NCBI RefSeq assembly: GCF_020509005.1
Contig: NC_063016.1
Coordinates: forward strand, 4,092,001-4,156,000
Direction: 5' to 3'
DNA length: 64,000 bases
Source of the DNA: Fulvia fulva
Taxonomy: Eukaryota > Ascomycota > Dothideomycetes > Mycosphaerellales > Mycosphaerellaceae
Shown: piece by piece, positions 1 through 10,424 of the stretch
Position numbering within the stretch: the first letter of the stretch is position 1
Layout of the letters: every line of letters begins with the position of its first letter
Translations under genes and position numbers: made by a program
Notes under the pieces: model-generated
Seen by the model: the letters and a program-made list of their open reading frames with translations, nothing else
Databases searched by the model: none
Told to the model about the DNA's origin: nothing

Positions 1-621
1 CGCCCAACCAACATCTTTCGACGTTCGTCTGATTGTCACTTCCGTCAACACGGCAGACGTCATGGAAGTACTTGCGATCGTTGAAAGGGTGGAACATGCT
101 GTAGTCAACGTCCTGACCGGGACCTGCGTATGCTGAAGACTCATAAGCATATGGTGTATGGCGCTAAGGATTGACATACCCATGTGATTTACCACAACGT
201 CGAGCATGATGTACATTCCCCGAGCGTGAACATTTTCGACCAACTCTTTTAGATCATCCTCGGTGCCAAAAGATGGATTGAGCGCATATAAGTCCTGTCC
301 CCAGTAGCCAGTGTACGACTCGCCATTCCCAGTCGATGCTGTCAGCTGCGCCACGATAGGCGAGATCCAGATCGCATCGAATCCCATCCCTTCGATGTAG
401 TCGAGTCTCTCACTGATGCCTCGCCATGAACCTCCACAGTACTGACCATCCACCACGTTACATTTGCCATGCTTCGATCCCTTCGTCCGTGAGAATCGGT
501 CCGTCAAAACTTGGTAAACCACTCTTGTGCGCCAGTCATCAAGAGTGGCAGCAGAAGTCCACGCTCCAAAGAACAAGCAGAACACTGCTATTCCACAGCG
601 TGTGTGCCACGAAGTAGTCAT
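1..621 (-). CDS. Secreted alpha-amylase, GH13 (5' part; gene runs off the left edge)
   Basis: Hydrolyses alpha-1,4-glucans outside the cell. The translation starts at 621 with a signal peptide (about residues 1-25, ending TSAA) and then follows fungal Taka-amylase: LTDRFSRTKGSK, YCGGSWRGISERLDYIEGMG, FDAIWISPIVAQL, GYWGQDLYALN, and GH13 conserved region I (DVVVNHM, residues 141-147). Exon 1 is 180-621. A 47 bp intron at 133-179 (GTATGT...CAG) joins NHM to AYAGPG. Exon 2 (1-132) gives DYSMFHPFNDRKYFHDVC and reaches ERCWLG at the edge. The catalytic Asp/Glu/Asp lie beyond the window, so activity and any GPI anchor cannot be judged. It is divergent from the alpha-1,3-glucan synthase gene, like amyD beside agsB in aspergilli; I infer, but cannot prove, the same role. 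The family call is firm. Confidence 0.9.
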   Translation of the reverse strand, partial: MTTSWHTRCGIAVFCLFFGAWTSAATLDDWRTRVVYQVLTDRFSRTKGSKHGKCNVVDGQYCGGSWRGISERLDYIEGMGFDAIWISPIVAQLTASTGNGESYTGYWGQDLYALNPSFGTEDDLKELVENVHARGMYIMLDVVVNHMGMSILSAIHHMLMSLQHTQVPVRTLTTACSTLSTIASTSMTSAVLTEVTIRRTSKDVGWA

Positions 622-2793
622 TGTGCCTCAGACCACGGCTACTTGCAGTTGCATGATGCCGTGAGACGGCAGGAATTGGGGTACAGAGGCACACAAACGG
701 AGGACGGGCAGACACCTTTGCGCCATCAGCACATTTTGTCGATGCTTGGGCTGATAGGTAACTGCGTATAGGGGTCAGACAGGCCTCGCAAGCATAATCA
801 TCGATGATGTAGCGTTGAGTCCGACTTAGGGGTAGGGACAGTAAGAGAACACATACAGGTCTGCCATTCGCGTCGCCATCGGACTCCAATAATGGCAGCA
901 CACATGTCGGCGAAACTCCAGAGGTCCGCCGCGTGCCCCACGACTGGATAGGCATTCTGTTGATATGCAAGGACGCCTCAACTCCCGGTGGCAAACTTAA
1001 CGGACTTTACGCTGTTTGACGTCCAAACAACGTTGCTGTGACGCTTCGTCGCGCCTCGTGCCGCAGAACGGGCTCCATATGACCCTGTCAGATGGCCTTT
1101 CACATCTTGAAGATCTCCATGATCAAGAGGAACACAGGCCGTTCGGATGCTGTGTGCCAATACCAAATCGTTCACGAACTGTGCTCTCCAGGCATGATAC
1201 TCCCCGGCTCCATCGTTTCCGATCGTGAGTGGCCAAGTGAGGCTGAAGCAGGCGTGTGCCGCGCGCCGTGATAGCGGATACCGAGCGTCAAATACGGACA
1301 GTCTGGCCGGTGGGTTGCAAGGAGGGGTGGCAGCGGAGAATCGCCGCAGGTTGGAAGCTGGCCCGCAGGCACATGTCGGCAGCACGATGCGACTCGCTGG
1401 TGGAATGCAGTGTGGATCAGGAACGATGCAGGAACCCATCGCTGCCGAAGGAGTTTCGGCAGCAACAGGCAGCTCGCACTGACGCAAAGCGCTCAACGGC
1501 TTGAACGCTGATTCGATCAGAGCAGGGGCGGCAAGGCCCGAGTCGCAGGGTTGTGGCATTGCTTGGGAGCTGCGAAAGGGAAAGCGCGACCCGCGCTGTG
1601 GAACCGCACCTTCTCTTAACGACACGAAACACATGCAGAATTTGCGCGATAGATAACAAATACTGCAATCTCTTCACATAGATTGAGGGAGCCATGCGTA
1701 GGGAAGGCAGCAGCGGTGGCGTGAATGCCATGTGTCGAAACCAGCGGCGTGGTCGAGGGTCGCGTGAGGGCAGGAGCAGCACGCGTTGCTGGCATGAAGG
1801 CTCGCAAGAATACCTCCTACGCATGGCACGCGTGGAGGCCATCAACACGGAGTAGTATGGAGTCCGATCGCGCTTTCTTCGGGCTGCCGGTGTGAGGAGA
1901 GGGCAAGCTGCAGCAGCAGGACAGCAGGCGAGTACAGAATCTTCAATCTTGTGTAACCACTGCAACGTTGGCGGGCCCGTTGCACTAGCCGAAAGAGACA
2001 CCTGGTCTATGCTATAGTCCTGCTAACTGTGACGTGTATTCAGCATAGGGAGAGGGCTGTGGCGGACACCGTCGGACTGCCGTTATCGAGCACCCGGCAA
2101 GCGCGCTGTGAAGCAACTCCCTGTCGCAGCGCTGGGCGGGCCCTCCTCATCTCGTGGCCATCTCCGTAGAGCCCAAAGCGGAAGTTGAAGCGCACGACGA
2201 AGACGGCCAGCTGGTCGTGTAAGGCCTGGCGAGCGACGGGACCTCGCGCAGACGCCCAAGCACAAAGTGTCAAGCTCTTCTCCCGCGCCGCACCGCCCTG
2301 GCCACAGAGTCGCACGCTATCGCTCCATGTCGTCCAACGCCGATCACGCTTCGACTAGTGGGGAGCAGCTCTACAATCTTCTAGCGGCATACCTTGCTTT
2401 GTCTATGCCCTGTCCAGACCTACCTGCTGCACCCGCCAGCAGACACGAGATCTGTTCGTTGACCTCATCCCAATTCTCGTCCCCTGGTCGTTCATTTGTA
2501 GTCGGGACCGCGCCGGTCTCCCACTTGCATTCGTGGTGCCCCACTTACGCGCCTTGAAACAACCCTGCTGCTATTCGTTTGTTTCCACCACCTCGAACGA
2601 CATCCTTCGCGCTCCCTCCATCTCTCCTTGCGAAAGCTAACCGACAACCACCTGGCGTGCTTGCTCTACGCTCGGCGCTCTGACAGCTACCACCAACGAA
2701 CACCAGCAGGCACTGGAGTTTCTTGATGCGCGTGGCATAGAGATCATCTCATCGACGAGCTGCCTTCGCGGCACTCTTGCCACTCGCTGCAAC
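622..2793. promoter_or_regulatory. Divergent intergenic region between alpha-amylase and ags1
   Basis: About 2.2 kb separates the two divergent start codons. I find no coding segment with recognisable similarity or plausible splice structure, only short overlapping frames. The last 230 bp before the ags1 start are pyrimidine-rich, as in a fungal core promoter or 5' leader. The position implies that both promoters lie here, but no specific factor site is claimed. Confidence 0.5.
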
Positions 2794-5700
2794 ATGTTCC
2801 TCCGAACATGCATCTTCACCCTCGTCTCACTCGCGGCGCTTTCCTCGGCATCTTACTATGATGCAAGAGAAGAGGAGTGGAATCTGAACGTCAACGAGAA
2901 CGCCGCCACCCCTCTGGAATATTCGGTCCCAGACTGGCCTTCAGGGTTCTCACATCAGCCCAGTCCCGAGAACTGGAGATTCCCATTCTACAGCTTCTTC
3001 CTCGACAGATTCATCAACGGCGACCCCACCAACGACAACGCCAACGGCACCTCTTGGGAGCATGACTACAAACAGACCGGCCTTCGGCATGGAGGTGACA
3101 TCAAAGGCCTCGAGGATTCGCTCGACTACCTCCACGGCTTGGGCATCAGAGGTCTGTACCTCGTTGGCAGCGCTATGTTGAACCACCCATGGGAAGCAGA
3201 TGGATACAGCCCCTACGATCATACGATCCTTGATCACCATCTGGGCAACATCACCCAGTGGCGAACTGCGATTCAGGCCATTCACGACAAGGGCATGTAC
3301 GTTATACTTGACAACACAATGGCCACCATGTCCAACCTTTTCGGATTCGAAGGTTATCTCAACACCAGCGCCGAGTTTCAGTTCAACGAACACAAAATGC
3401 AATACACTTCCCACACGGAGTATCGAGACTTCTACATCAGCAACGAATTCCACGAAGAGTGTCCTTACGACTTCCCACGCTTTTGGGATCAGGGAGGCAA
3501 CCAAATCATCGACAACAACACCAAGGCCATGGTCGGCTGCATGGACTCCGAGTTCGACCAGTTTGGAGATGTCGGTGCTTTTGGCGTATACCCTGAGTGG
3601 CAGAAGCAGCTGTCCAAATTCAACGGCGTCCAAGACCGCCTTAGAGAATGGAGACCACAGGTCCTGGACAAAATCAATCATTTTGCCTGCATGATGATCC
3701 AGGGATTGGATATCGACGGCTTCCGTATCGATAAAGCTATGCAGGTGACTGTCGATGCGCAAGGCAATTGGTCAAAGTTCCAGCGTGAATGTGCTGCTGA
3801 AGTTGGAAAGAACAACTTCTTCATTCCTGGCGAAATCGTGAACGGTAACGCAGATGCTTCAATCTACTTGGGACGAGGGAAAGAGCCGAAAATGCAGGTC
3901 TACAACGCTACAGAAGCCATGAGCTCCAACGATACTGAGTACATCCGCGACCCTGGACACCAAGCTCTGGACGCTGGCGCTTTCCATTATTCAACATACC
4001 GTGCGCTGATGCGCTTCCTCGGTCTTGATGGCAACCTGCTTGCTGCCAACGATGCTCCAGTGAACTTTGCTGATCAGTGGAAGACCTTTGTGCAGACCAA
4101 CGACCTTATGAACGCGAACACGGGCAAGTTCGATCCACGTCACATGTACGGAGTGTCAAATCACGATGTTCTCCGATGGCCAGGAATGACGAATGGGACC
4201 GAGCGTCAACTTTTGGGCGACTTTGTTATATCCTTGCTAATGCCTGGTATTCCTATAGTCACTTGGGGTGAAGAGCAAGCTTTCTATGTTCTCGACAATA
4301 CTGCTAGCAACTACATTTTCGGACGTCAGCCAATGTCGTCAGCTCAAGCCTGGCAGATGCACGGCTGCTACAAGGTCGGCAACACGAACCTCAACAACTG
4401 GCCTGTCAACAGTTCACTCGTAGGCTGCCAAGATGACGGGGTCAGTCTCGATCACAGAGACTCGACCCACCCAGTGTACACTGTCCTGAAGCAGATGTTC
4501 GAGCTTCGCAACCGATATCCAGTCTTGCAAGATGGTTGGAACCTTCAGCAGCTTTCCAACATGACATTCAACTACACATTGCCAGGATCTTTCGGCGTGC
4601 CAACCGAGACTGGTCTCTGGTCGGTCTTGAGAGGGCGTAACGAAGACCTTCAGGACTTTACAGGCGAAGGCATGTTCGAAAATCAGGGCATTTGGCTTCT
4701 CTACTCCAACTACAATGGGTCAGACAAGACTTACGAGGGCGATTGCTCCGGCGACGATGCTATCATCGCACCATTCGATTCCGGCACGACTGTCAAGAAC
4801 TTGTTTTATCCCTTCGATGAGTGGACCTTGGAGGACTCTGCTGTATCCCTTGGCATCGAGGGCTCTACGAGCCCCAATGGCTGCGTACCGCAGATGAACA
4901 TGACCAAGTATGGCTTCAAGGCTTTTGTACCCGTCGAAAATTGGACAGCACCCTCGCCAGTGCTGACAAAGTTTCTGCCCGGTCATGACGCACGGATCCT
5001 CTCGAATGCCACAGATTCCCAGCCTACAACGCAGGAGATCGAACTTCGTTTCTCGCAGGAGATGGATTGTGATGCTCTTGGCGATGCACTCAGCATAAAT
5101 TCGACCACAGATTCTGGTAAACAAGGCGCCATCGATGTTTCCAGCCTTGACTGCCTGACCATTGATCCGCAATACGAAGCGTACTACTACGGTCCAAGTC
5201 CTTCGATCTGGCGTGCTCGTGTCACGCTCACTGATCTTTACGATGGCATTCACAGAATCAATGTTAACAACGCTTCCAGTACGTCTGGTAACACTTCGAC
5301 CAACTCCAACGATCACTTTATGATTCGGCTTGGGAAGGAAATCAATCCGATGGTCTTCCCCTTCACCGCCAACTACAGCTCCACCTTGCTCTACCCAGAT
5401 ATCTCAGCCGATAAGCGGGATGTTGAGATCACCACCAGTGGCTTCATGCTCAACCAACGGGCGCCTGGAGCAGATAAGTGGCGGTTCTCCATGTCCTTTG
5501 GGGCTGTTTGGTCCGACTGGTACGACTATGTGCCCGGCAACGTGTCTCTTCCATCGCAGACCTGGACGGGCCATTCCGACTACCAGAAGTGGACTGGTGA
5601 TCACGTCCAAGTGCAGTACTGGTCACGCCTTGCTGGAAGTAGCGCTCATGTCATTGAGGGAGACCTGGTTGGCACTAACGACATTCCACGAAGATTTCCT

Positions 5701-8700
5701 CATCTTTTCTTACATGGTTCCTTCAACCAATACGGCTATGCCAGTGGCCTCTCCAACACCATGGAGCAACTCGACAATGGCACTTGGAAGTTCGACTTCT
5801 TGACCGAATGGCCATCTCAATTCCAGGTCAACGTCTGGGGCATGGCTGCGAATGGTCAACCTGACGTTAGTTTTGCCATGGGCGACGTGGACAACGATAC
5901 TGTCCTTGATCGCATTTCACCGGTGTCTCTGCAGAAGGCGGTCGTTAATATCACCAACCTTGGCCCAGAGTCGCCGTATCTGGCATGGAAAATTCTGTTC
6001 AACGATGCGGACTATCGCTACTACCTCGTTCCGGTAGGAAGCCGCTATGAGCAGCTCGCATTTTGGCTGTTATTGGCATTAGTGCCTGTCATGACTGCTG
6101 TCGCTGGTATCTGGGCATACATGCATTTCTTCTACGGAGTCAAGTTCAACCAGATCGGACTTTCTGAAAAGAAGAGCGTCTTTCCCGCTGCGGTTGGCAA
6201 AGTCTTTCACCGGGAGAAGCATGAGGACTCGGACTCTGAGCTGTCGGCGCCACTTCCTCCTGCCACACCGAATGCTGATAATGCTGGCGGCTCTGTCGTC
6301 CTTGCTACCGGCATTGGCGCTGTGGTTGAGCAGAAACGTCGCACAGTCCTCATCGCCACCATGGAGTACGACATCTCCGACTGGGCCATCAAAGTCAAGA
6401 TAGGTGGTCTTGGTGTCATGGCTCAGCTCATGGGTAAGAATCTCGAGCATCAAGATCTCATCTGGGTCGTGCCATGCGCTGGTGGTGTGGAATACCCTGT
6501 CGACACACCAGGTCTACCAATCGACGTCACAATCCTGGGCCGCACATACGAGGTGCAGACCCAGTACCATAAGCTCAACAACATCACTTACATGCTCCTC
6601 GATGCTCCAGTGTTTAGAAGACAGAGTACCAAGGAGCCGTACCCAGCTCGTATGGATGACCTGGACAGCGCCATATACTACTCCGCGTGGAATCAGTGCA
6701 TTGCTGAAGCCATGAGGAGATTTCCCATCGACCTTTACCACATCAACGACTATCACGGTACAGTCGCGCCCTTGTACTTGCTACCGGACACGATCCCATG
6801 CTGCTTGTCCTTGCACAATGCAGAATTCCAGGGTCTGTGGCCAATGCGCAATCCTCGAGAAGTAGAAGAAATCTGCTCTGTCTTCAATCTTCCTCAGACA
6901 GTGGTGCAACGTTACGTACAGTTCGGTGAAGTGTTCAATCTTTTGCACGCCGGTGCCAGCATTCTTCGAATACACCAGAAAGGCTTCGGTGCCGTGGGTG
7001 TGTCCAAGAAGTATGGCAAGCGGTCTTGGGCCCGCTATCCCATCTTCTGGGGTCTAAAGAAGATCGGAGCGCTGCCGAACCCGGATCCCTCCGATGTTGC
7101 GGAGTGGGACAAGAAGCTTGCGAATCCAGAAGACATCAAAGTCGACGAGGTCTTCGAAAGTGCTCGAGCAGGCCTTAAACGTCAAGCGCAAGAATGGGCA
7201 GGCCTGGAACAGCGAGCCGATGCTGACCTTTTCGTATTCGTTGGCCGATGGTCCATGCAGAAGGGCATAGATCTAATTGCTGACGTCTTCCCTGCGATCC
7301 TCGAGCAAAATGAGCATGTCCAGCTGCTCTGCGTTGGACCTACCATCGATCTTTATGGTAAATTCGCAGCTCTGAAGCTCGCCACCATGATGGAGAAATA
7401 CCCAGGACGTGTCTACTCCAAGCCAGAGTTTACAGCTCTGCCGCCCTTCATTTTCAGTGGTGCCGAGTTTGCCCTTATCCCTAGCAGAGACGAGCCTTTC
7501 GGTCTGGTCGCTGTTGAGTTCGGCCGCAAGGGTGCACTTGGTGTTGGCTCACGTGTCGGTGGTCTGGGTCAGATGCCTGGCTGGTGGTACACGGTTGAAT
7601 CATCGACCACTCGCCACCAAATGCATCAATTCAAGATGGCCATCGCCGGAGCATTGAAGTCCGACTACGAAACCCGTGCCACGATGCGAGCTCGATCGGC
7701 AAAGCAAAGATTTCCAGTGGCTCAATGGAAAGAAGATCTCGAGATTCTCCAGGGCACATCGATTAAGATACATCAGAGAGTCATGGACCGCATCTCAGCC
7801 AAACGCATGGGGCTGGAAGATAAGAGCGGAAGCTCCACTGGCTGGAACACTCCTGGCTGGATGACGCCAAGAAGCGGATGGGCAACGCCCACAGGGTCGC
7901 GACCGAATACAAGGCCGTCGTCACCGACTCGCTCTGGGACCACGACGCCCACCGGTACGACACCAAATGCGCTATCGCTCGGCCTGCGACATGGACCAGG
8001 ACACACATCGCCGCAGAACAGCAGCTCATCTCGCAGCAATTCGTCATCAAGGCCGAGTGCTTCACGGAGGAATTCTGTTGAGGATCAGCACGGTGAGAGA
8101 AGGCATATGGGCGGCAATGGAGACGAGGCATACATCAGCTCTCAAGCTGCCGAAGAGTTGAAACGCCGTTCGCAATTGGGCACTGGTCTCAACGAACTGA
8201 ACTTCGGCCTCAGGGATGGCACCAGGAACAACCACCCGAGCCCACCGGAGAGGACACACAACCCATATTTTCCAGCCGGCACGCCTTTGACTCCCGGCGC
8301 AGACTCTGTAGAGGGTCAGCAGTTTCCATTCCTCTCGCGCCCACATACTCCAATGCGACAAGACGCACCGAGCATTCCGCAGACGCCACTGTCCACCGAA
8401 ATGGTCATGGACGAGAAGAAGGATCAGCCTCAAGAATTGATGCCTTTTTTCACGGATCCCACAGGCTTGTACTACAAGACCTTCGAGAAGAAGCTTGATA
8501 CTCTTAATGGCAAGAATTCGGAGAGTGCGCTCTGTATCGAAGAGTATCTCGAAAAGTCGGAGAAGCAATGGTTTCACCGCTTGCATGAGGCGAAGATGAG
8601 CCGCAGCAATACTCCAAATGCCTCGAAAGCCGCGACACCGGCTGGATCAATCTACGAGGGTGTTGAGACAGATGAGGGTCTCGGTCAATTCCTGCTGCCT

Positions 8701-10026
8701 GCCAACTACAAAGCCCCAACTGGTATTCGTCGACTAATGCTGAGCAAGTTGGGCGATTGGCCAGTATACTCGCTTCTTCTTGCGCTCGGCCAAATCCTAG
8801 CCGCGAACTCTTACCAGATCACCCTCATCAGTGGACAGGTTGGTCAGACTGCAGGTCAGCTGTACACCATTGCTTGCATCTATCTGGCGACTACCATCAT
8901 TTGGTGGCTTCTGTTCCGACGTCTCGCTGCGGTCTGGTGCTTGAGTCTGCCGTGGATCTTCTATGGTATGGCATTCTGGCTCCTTGCCTTCGCGCCCTTC
9001 GGTCAGACGGCATCGGCTCGTGGCTGGGTACAGAACGTTGCCACCGGCATGTACGCTATCGCATCGTCTTCAGGCTCGCTGTTCTTCGCACAGAACTTTG
9101 GCTCGCTTGGCTCTGCCCCTGTCAAGGACTGGGCTTTCCGAGCATGTGCCATTCAGGGTACACAGCAGCTCTACGTGGTTGGCCTGTGGGCTTGGGGTAA
9201 CAAGTTGACGAACCAGAACTCCAATGGAGCGTCGACGTCCCTCGGTTACAAGATGACTGCCATCGGCATACCTATTGCTCTTTTCCTATGGGCTGTCGGT
9301 ATTATCCTCTTCCTCGGGTTACCTGACTTCTATCGTCAGAAACCTGGCGCAGTTCCGGACTTCTACTCGTCCATTTTCAGAAGGAAGATCATCGTGTGGT
9401 TCTTGGCAACTGTCTTTGTTCAGAACATCTTCCTGTCGGCGCCCTTTGGGCGAAACTGGTCCTATCTCTGGAGCTCAAACCACGCTCCTGGCTGGGCAAT
9501 TTTCCTGCTCATCATTCTGTTCTTCGTGGTTGTCTGGGCCGGCATTCTGTTCTACTTTGGGCATCTGTCCACAACACACAGCTGGATCATCCCGATCTTC
9601 GCAATCGGTCTCGGTGCCCCGAGGTGGTGTCAGATACTGTGGGCGACGTCCGACATAGGGCAGTACTTGCCATGGGCTGGTGGGCCAGTCGCATCGGCCA
9701 TCCTTGGACGATCACTTTGGCTGTGGTTGGGCGTCCTCGACTCGATTCAAGGAATTGGCTTTGGCATGATTCTACTGCAGACCATGGTTCGTTTCCACTG
9801 CTCGTTCGTCCTGATGGCCGGACAATGTATTGGTGCTATTGCGACCATCATCGCTAGAGCCGACGGCCTCAACTCGGTCGGTCCTGGCCCGACATTCCCG
9901 AACTTTGCGGGAGGCTGGTCGGATGGTCTTTCTGAGCCGTGGTTCTGGGTCTGCTTGATATTCCAGCTTGCCATCTGTGTCGGCTTCTTCACATTCTTCC
10001 GCAAGGAGCAACTCACGAAGCCATGA
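2794..10026 (+). CDS. ags1: Cell-wall alpha-1,3-glucan synthase
   Basis: Polymerises cell-wall alpha-1,3-glucan at the plasma membrane. The 2410 aa length is normal for the family. Order of parts: signal peptide (1-20, start MFLRTCIFTLVSLAAL); extracellular GH13-like domain (about 45-600) with nucleophile D313 in DGFRID, acid/base E347 in GEIVNG and D458 in SNHD; a membrane segment (about 1087-1113); a cytoplasmic GT5 synthase domain (about 1180-1680) with the nucleotide-sugar motif KIGGLG (K1202) and E-x7-E (E1567, E1575); a Ser/Thr/Pro-rich linker (about 1690-1850); and a multi-spanning C-terminal region from about 1985. All checked catalytic residues are present. The frame is open for 7.2 kb with no intron. 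Its neighbour is a divergent secreted alpha-amylase, which suggests a glucan cluster. Confidence 0.97.
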   Translation: MFLRTCIFTLVSLAALSSASYYDAREEEWNLNVNENAATPLEYSVPDWPSGFSHQPSPENWRFPFYSFFLDRFINGDPTNDNANGTSWEHDYKQTGLRHGGDIKGLEDSLDYLHGLGIRGLYLVGSAMLNHPWEADGYSPYDHTILDHHLGNITQWRTAIQAIHDKGMYVILDNTMATMSNLFGFEGYLNTSAEFQFNEHKMQYTSHTEYRDFYISNEFHEECPYDFPRFWDQGGNQIIDNNTKAMVGCMDSEFDQFGDVGAFGVYPEWQKQLSKFNGVQDRLREWRPQVLDKINHFACMMIQGLDIDGFRIDKAMQVTVDAQGNWSKFQRECAAEVGKNNFFIPGEIVNGNADASIYLGRGKEPKMQVYNATEAMSSNDTEYIRDPGHQALDAGAFHYSTYRALMRFLGLDGNLLAANDAPVNFADQWKTFVQTNDLMNANTGKFDPRHMYGVSNHDVLRWPGMTNGTERQLLGDFVISLLMPGIPIVTWGEEQAFYVLDNTASNYIFGRQPMSSAQAWQMHGCYKVGNTNLNNWPVNSSLVGCQDDGVSLDHRDSTHPVYTVLKQMFELRNRYPVLQDGWNLQQLSNMTFNYTLPGSFGVPTETGLWSVLRGRNEDLQDFTGEGMFENQGIWLLYSNYNGSDKTYEGDCSGDDAIIAPFDSGTTVKNLFYPFDEWTLEDSAVSLGIEGSTSPNGCVPQMNMTKYGFKAFVPVENWTAPSPVLTKFLPGHDARILSNATDSQPTTQEIELRFSQEMDCDALGDALSINSTTDSGKQGAIDVSSLDCLTIDPQYEAYYYGPSPSIWRARVTLTDLYDGIHRINVNNASSTSGNTSTNSNDHFMIRLGKEINPMVFPFTANYSSTLLYPDISADKRDVEITTSGFMLNQRAPGADKWRFSMSFGAVWSDWYDYVPGNVSLPSQTWTGHSDYQKWTGDHVQVQYWSRLAGSSAHVIEGDLVGTNDIPRRFPHLFLHGSFNQYGYASGLSNTMEQLDNGTWKFDFLTEWPSQFQVNVWGMAANGQPDVSFAMGDVDNDTVLDRISPVSLQKAVVNITNLGPESPYLAWKILFNDADYRYYLVPVGSRYEQLAFWLLLALVPVMTAVAGIWAYMHFFYGVKFNQIGLSEKKSVFPAAVGKVFHREKHEDSDSELSAPLPPATPNADNAGGSVVLATGIGAVVEQKRRTVLIATMEYDISDWAIKVKIGGLGVMAQLMGKNLEHQDLIWVVPCAGGVEYPVDTPGLPIDVTILGRTYEVQTQYHKLNNITYMLLDAPVFRRQSTKEPYPARMDDLDSAIYYSAWNQCIAEAMRRFPIDLYHINDYHGTVAPLYLLPDTIPCCLSLHNAEFQGLWPMRNPREVEEICSVFNLPQTVVQRYVQFGEVFNLLHAGASILRIHQKGFGAVGVSKKYGKRSWARYPIFWGLKKIGALPNPDPSDVAEWDKKLANPEDIKVDEVFESARAGLKRQAQEWAGLEQRADADLFVFVGRWSMQKGIDLIADVFPAILEQNEHVQLLCVGPTIDLYGKFAALKLATMMEKYPGRVYSKPEFTALPPFIFSGAEFALIPSRDEPFGLVAVEFGRKGALGVGSRVGGLGQMPGWWYTVESSTTRHQMHQFKMAIAGALKSDYETRATMRARSAKQRFPVAQWKEDLEILQGTSIKIHQRVMDRISAKRMGLEDKSGSSTGWNTPGWMTPRSGWATPTGSRPNTRPSSPTRSGTTTPTGTTPNALSLGLRHGPGHTSPQNSSSSRSNSSSRPSASRRNSVEDQHGERRHMGGNGDEAYISSQAAEELKRRSQLGTGLNELNFGLRDGTRNNHPSPPERTHNPYFPAGTPLTPGADSVEGQQFPFLSRPHTPMRQDAPSIPQTPLSTEMVMDEKKDQPQELMPFFTDPTGLYYKTFEKKLDTLNGKNSESALCIEEYLEKSEKQWFHRLHEAKMSRSNTPNASKAATPAGSIYEGVETDEGLGQFLLPANYKAPTGIRRLMLSKLGDWPVYSLLLALGQILAANSYQITLISGQVGQTAGQLYTIACIYLATTIIWWLLFRRLAAVWCLSLPWIFYGMAFWLLAFAPFGQTASARGWVQNVATGMYAIASSSGSLFFAQNFGSLGSAPVKDWAFRACAIQGTQQLYVVGLWAWGNKLTNQNSNGASTSLGYKMTAIGIPIALFLWAVGIILFLGLPDFYRQKPGAVPDFYSSIFRRKIIVWFLATVFVQNIFLSAPFGRNWSYLWSSNHAPGWAIFLLIILFFVVVWAGILFYFGHLSTTHSWIIPIFAIGLGAPRWCQILWATSDIGQYLPWAGGPVASAILGRSLWLWLGVLDSIQGIGFGMILLQTMVRFHCSFVLMAGQCIGAIATIIARADGLNSVGPGPTFPNFAGGWSDGLSEPWFWVCLIFQLAICVGFFTFFRKEQLTKP

Positions 10027-10424
10027 TCGGTTCGATTCTGTACAAAGAAGTTGTTTGAGAGCTGGCGGAAGAGCGTGTTCCGCGGTATTTTGTTTAGGAA
10101 ATGGCTAATGATCTAATGAAGATCGATGGCGTTCGTACAGTGGATTGGAAGATCATCAGCGACAGCGCAGCATTGTCTTTGCACTTTGAGCGTGTGTGAC
10201 TGCATATGGGTGGATAGCAGCAATCGAAGCACAGGAGATAATGTGACATACCCGAGCACTATAGAGTAAGTTTAGTAGATTGAGAGATCGAAGCGCTCGG
10301 CTCTCAGGATTCACCTTTGCGACATGCATCTTTCCTCAACCTGGCGTTCCTTTTGCAGCCACCGGAGCTTGTTCATCACGCACGATCGATTGCGCGGCGA
10401 TGTCGTACCACTCTCGTGTCAGCC
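10027..10424. other. 3' flank of ags1
   Basis: About 400 bp between the ags1 stop and the inverted-repeat element. It should hold the ags1 3' UTR and polyadenylation region. One 72-codon frame (10324-10542) crosses the border of the inverted-repeat element and resembles nothing I know. I see no RNA gene. Confidence 0.5.

Noticed and set aside
539..994. A 151-codon minus-strand frame overlapping the amylase start.
   Set aside because: Its 3' part is a shifted-frame shadow of the amylase signal-peptide exon. The amylase frame gives a clear family match.
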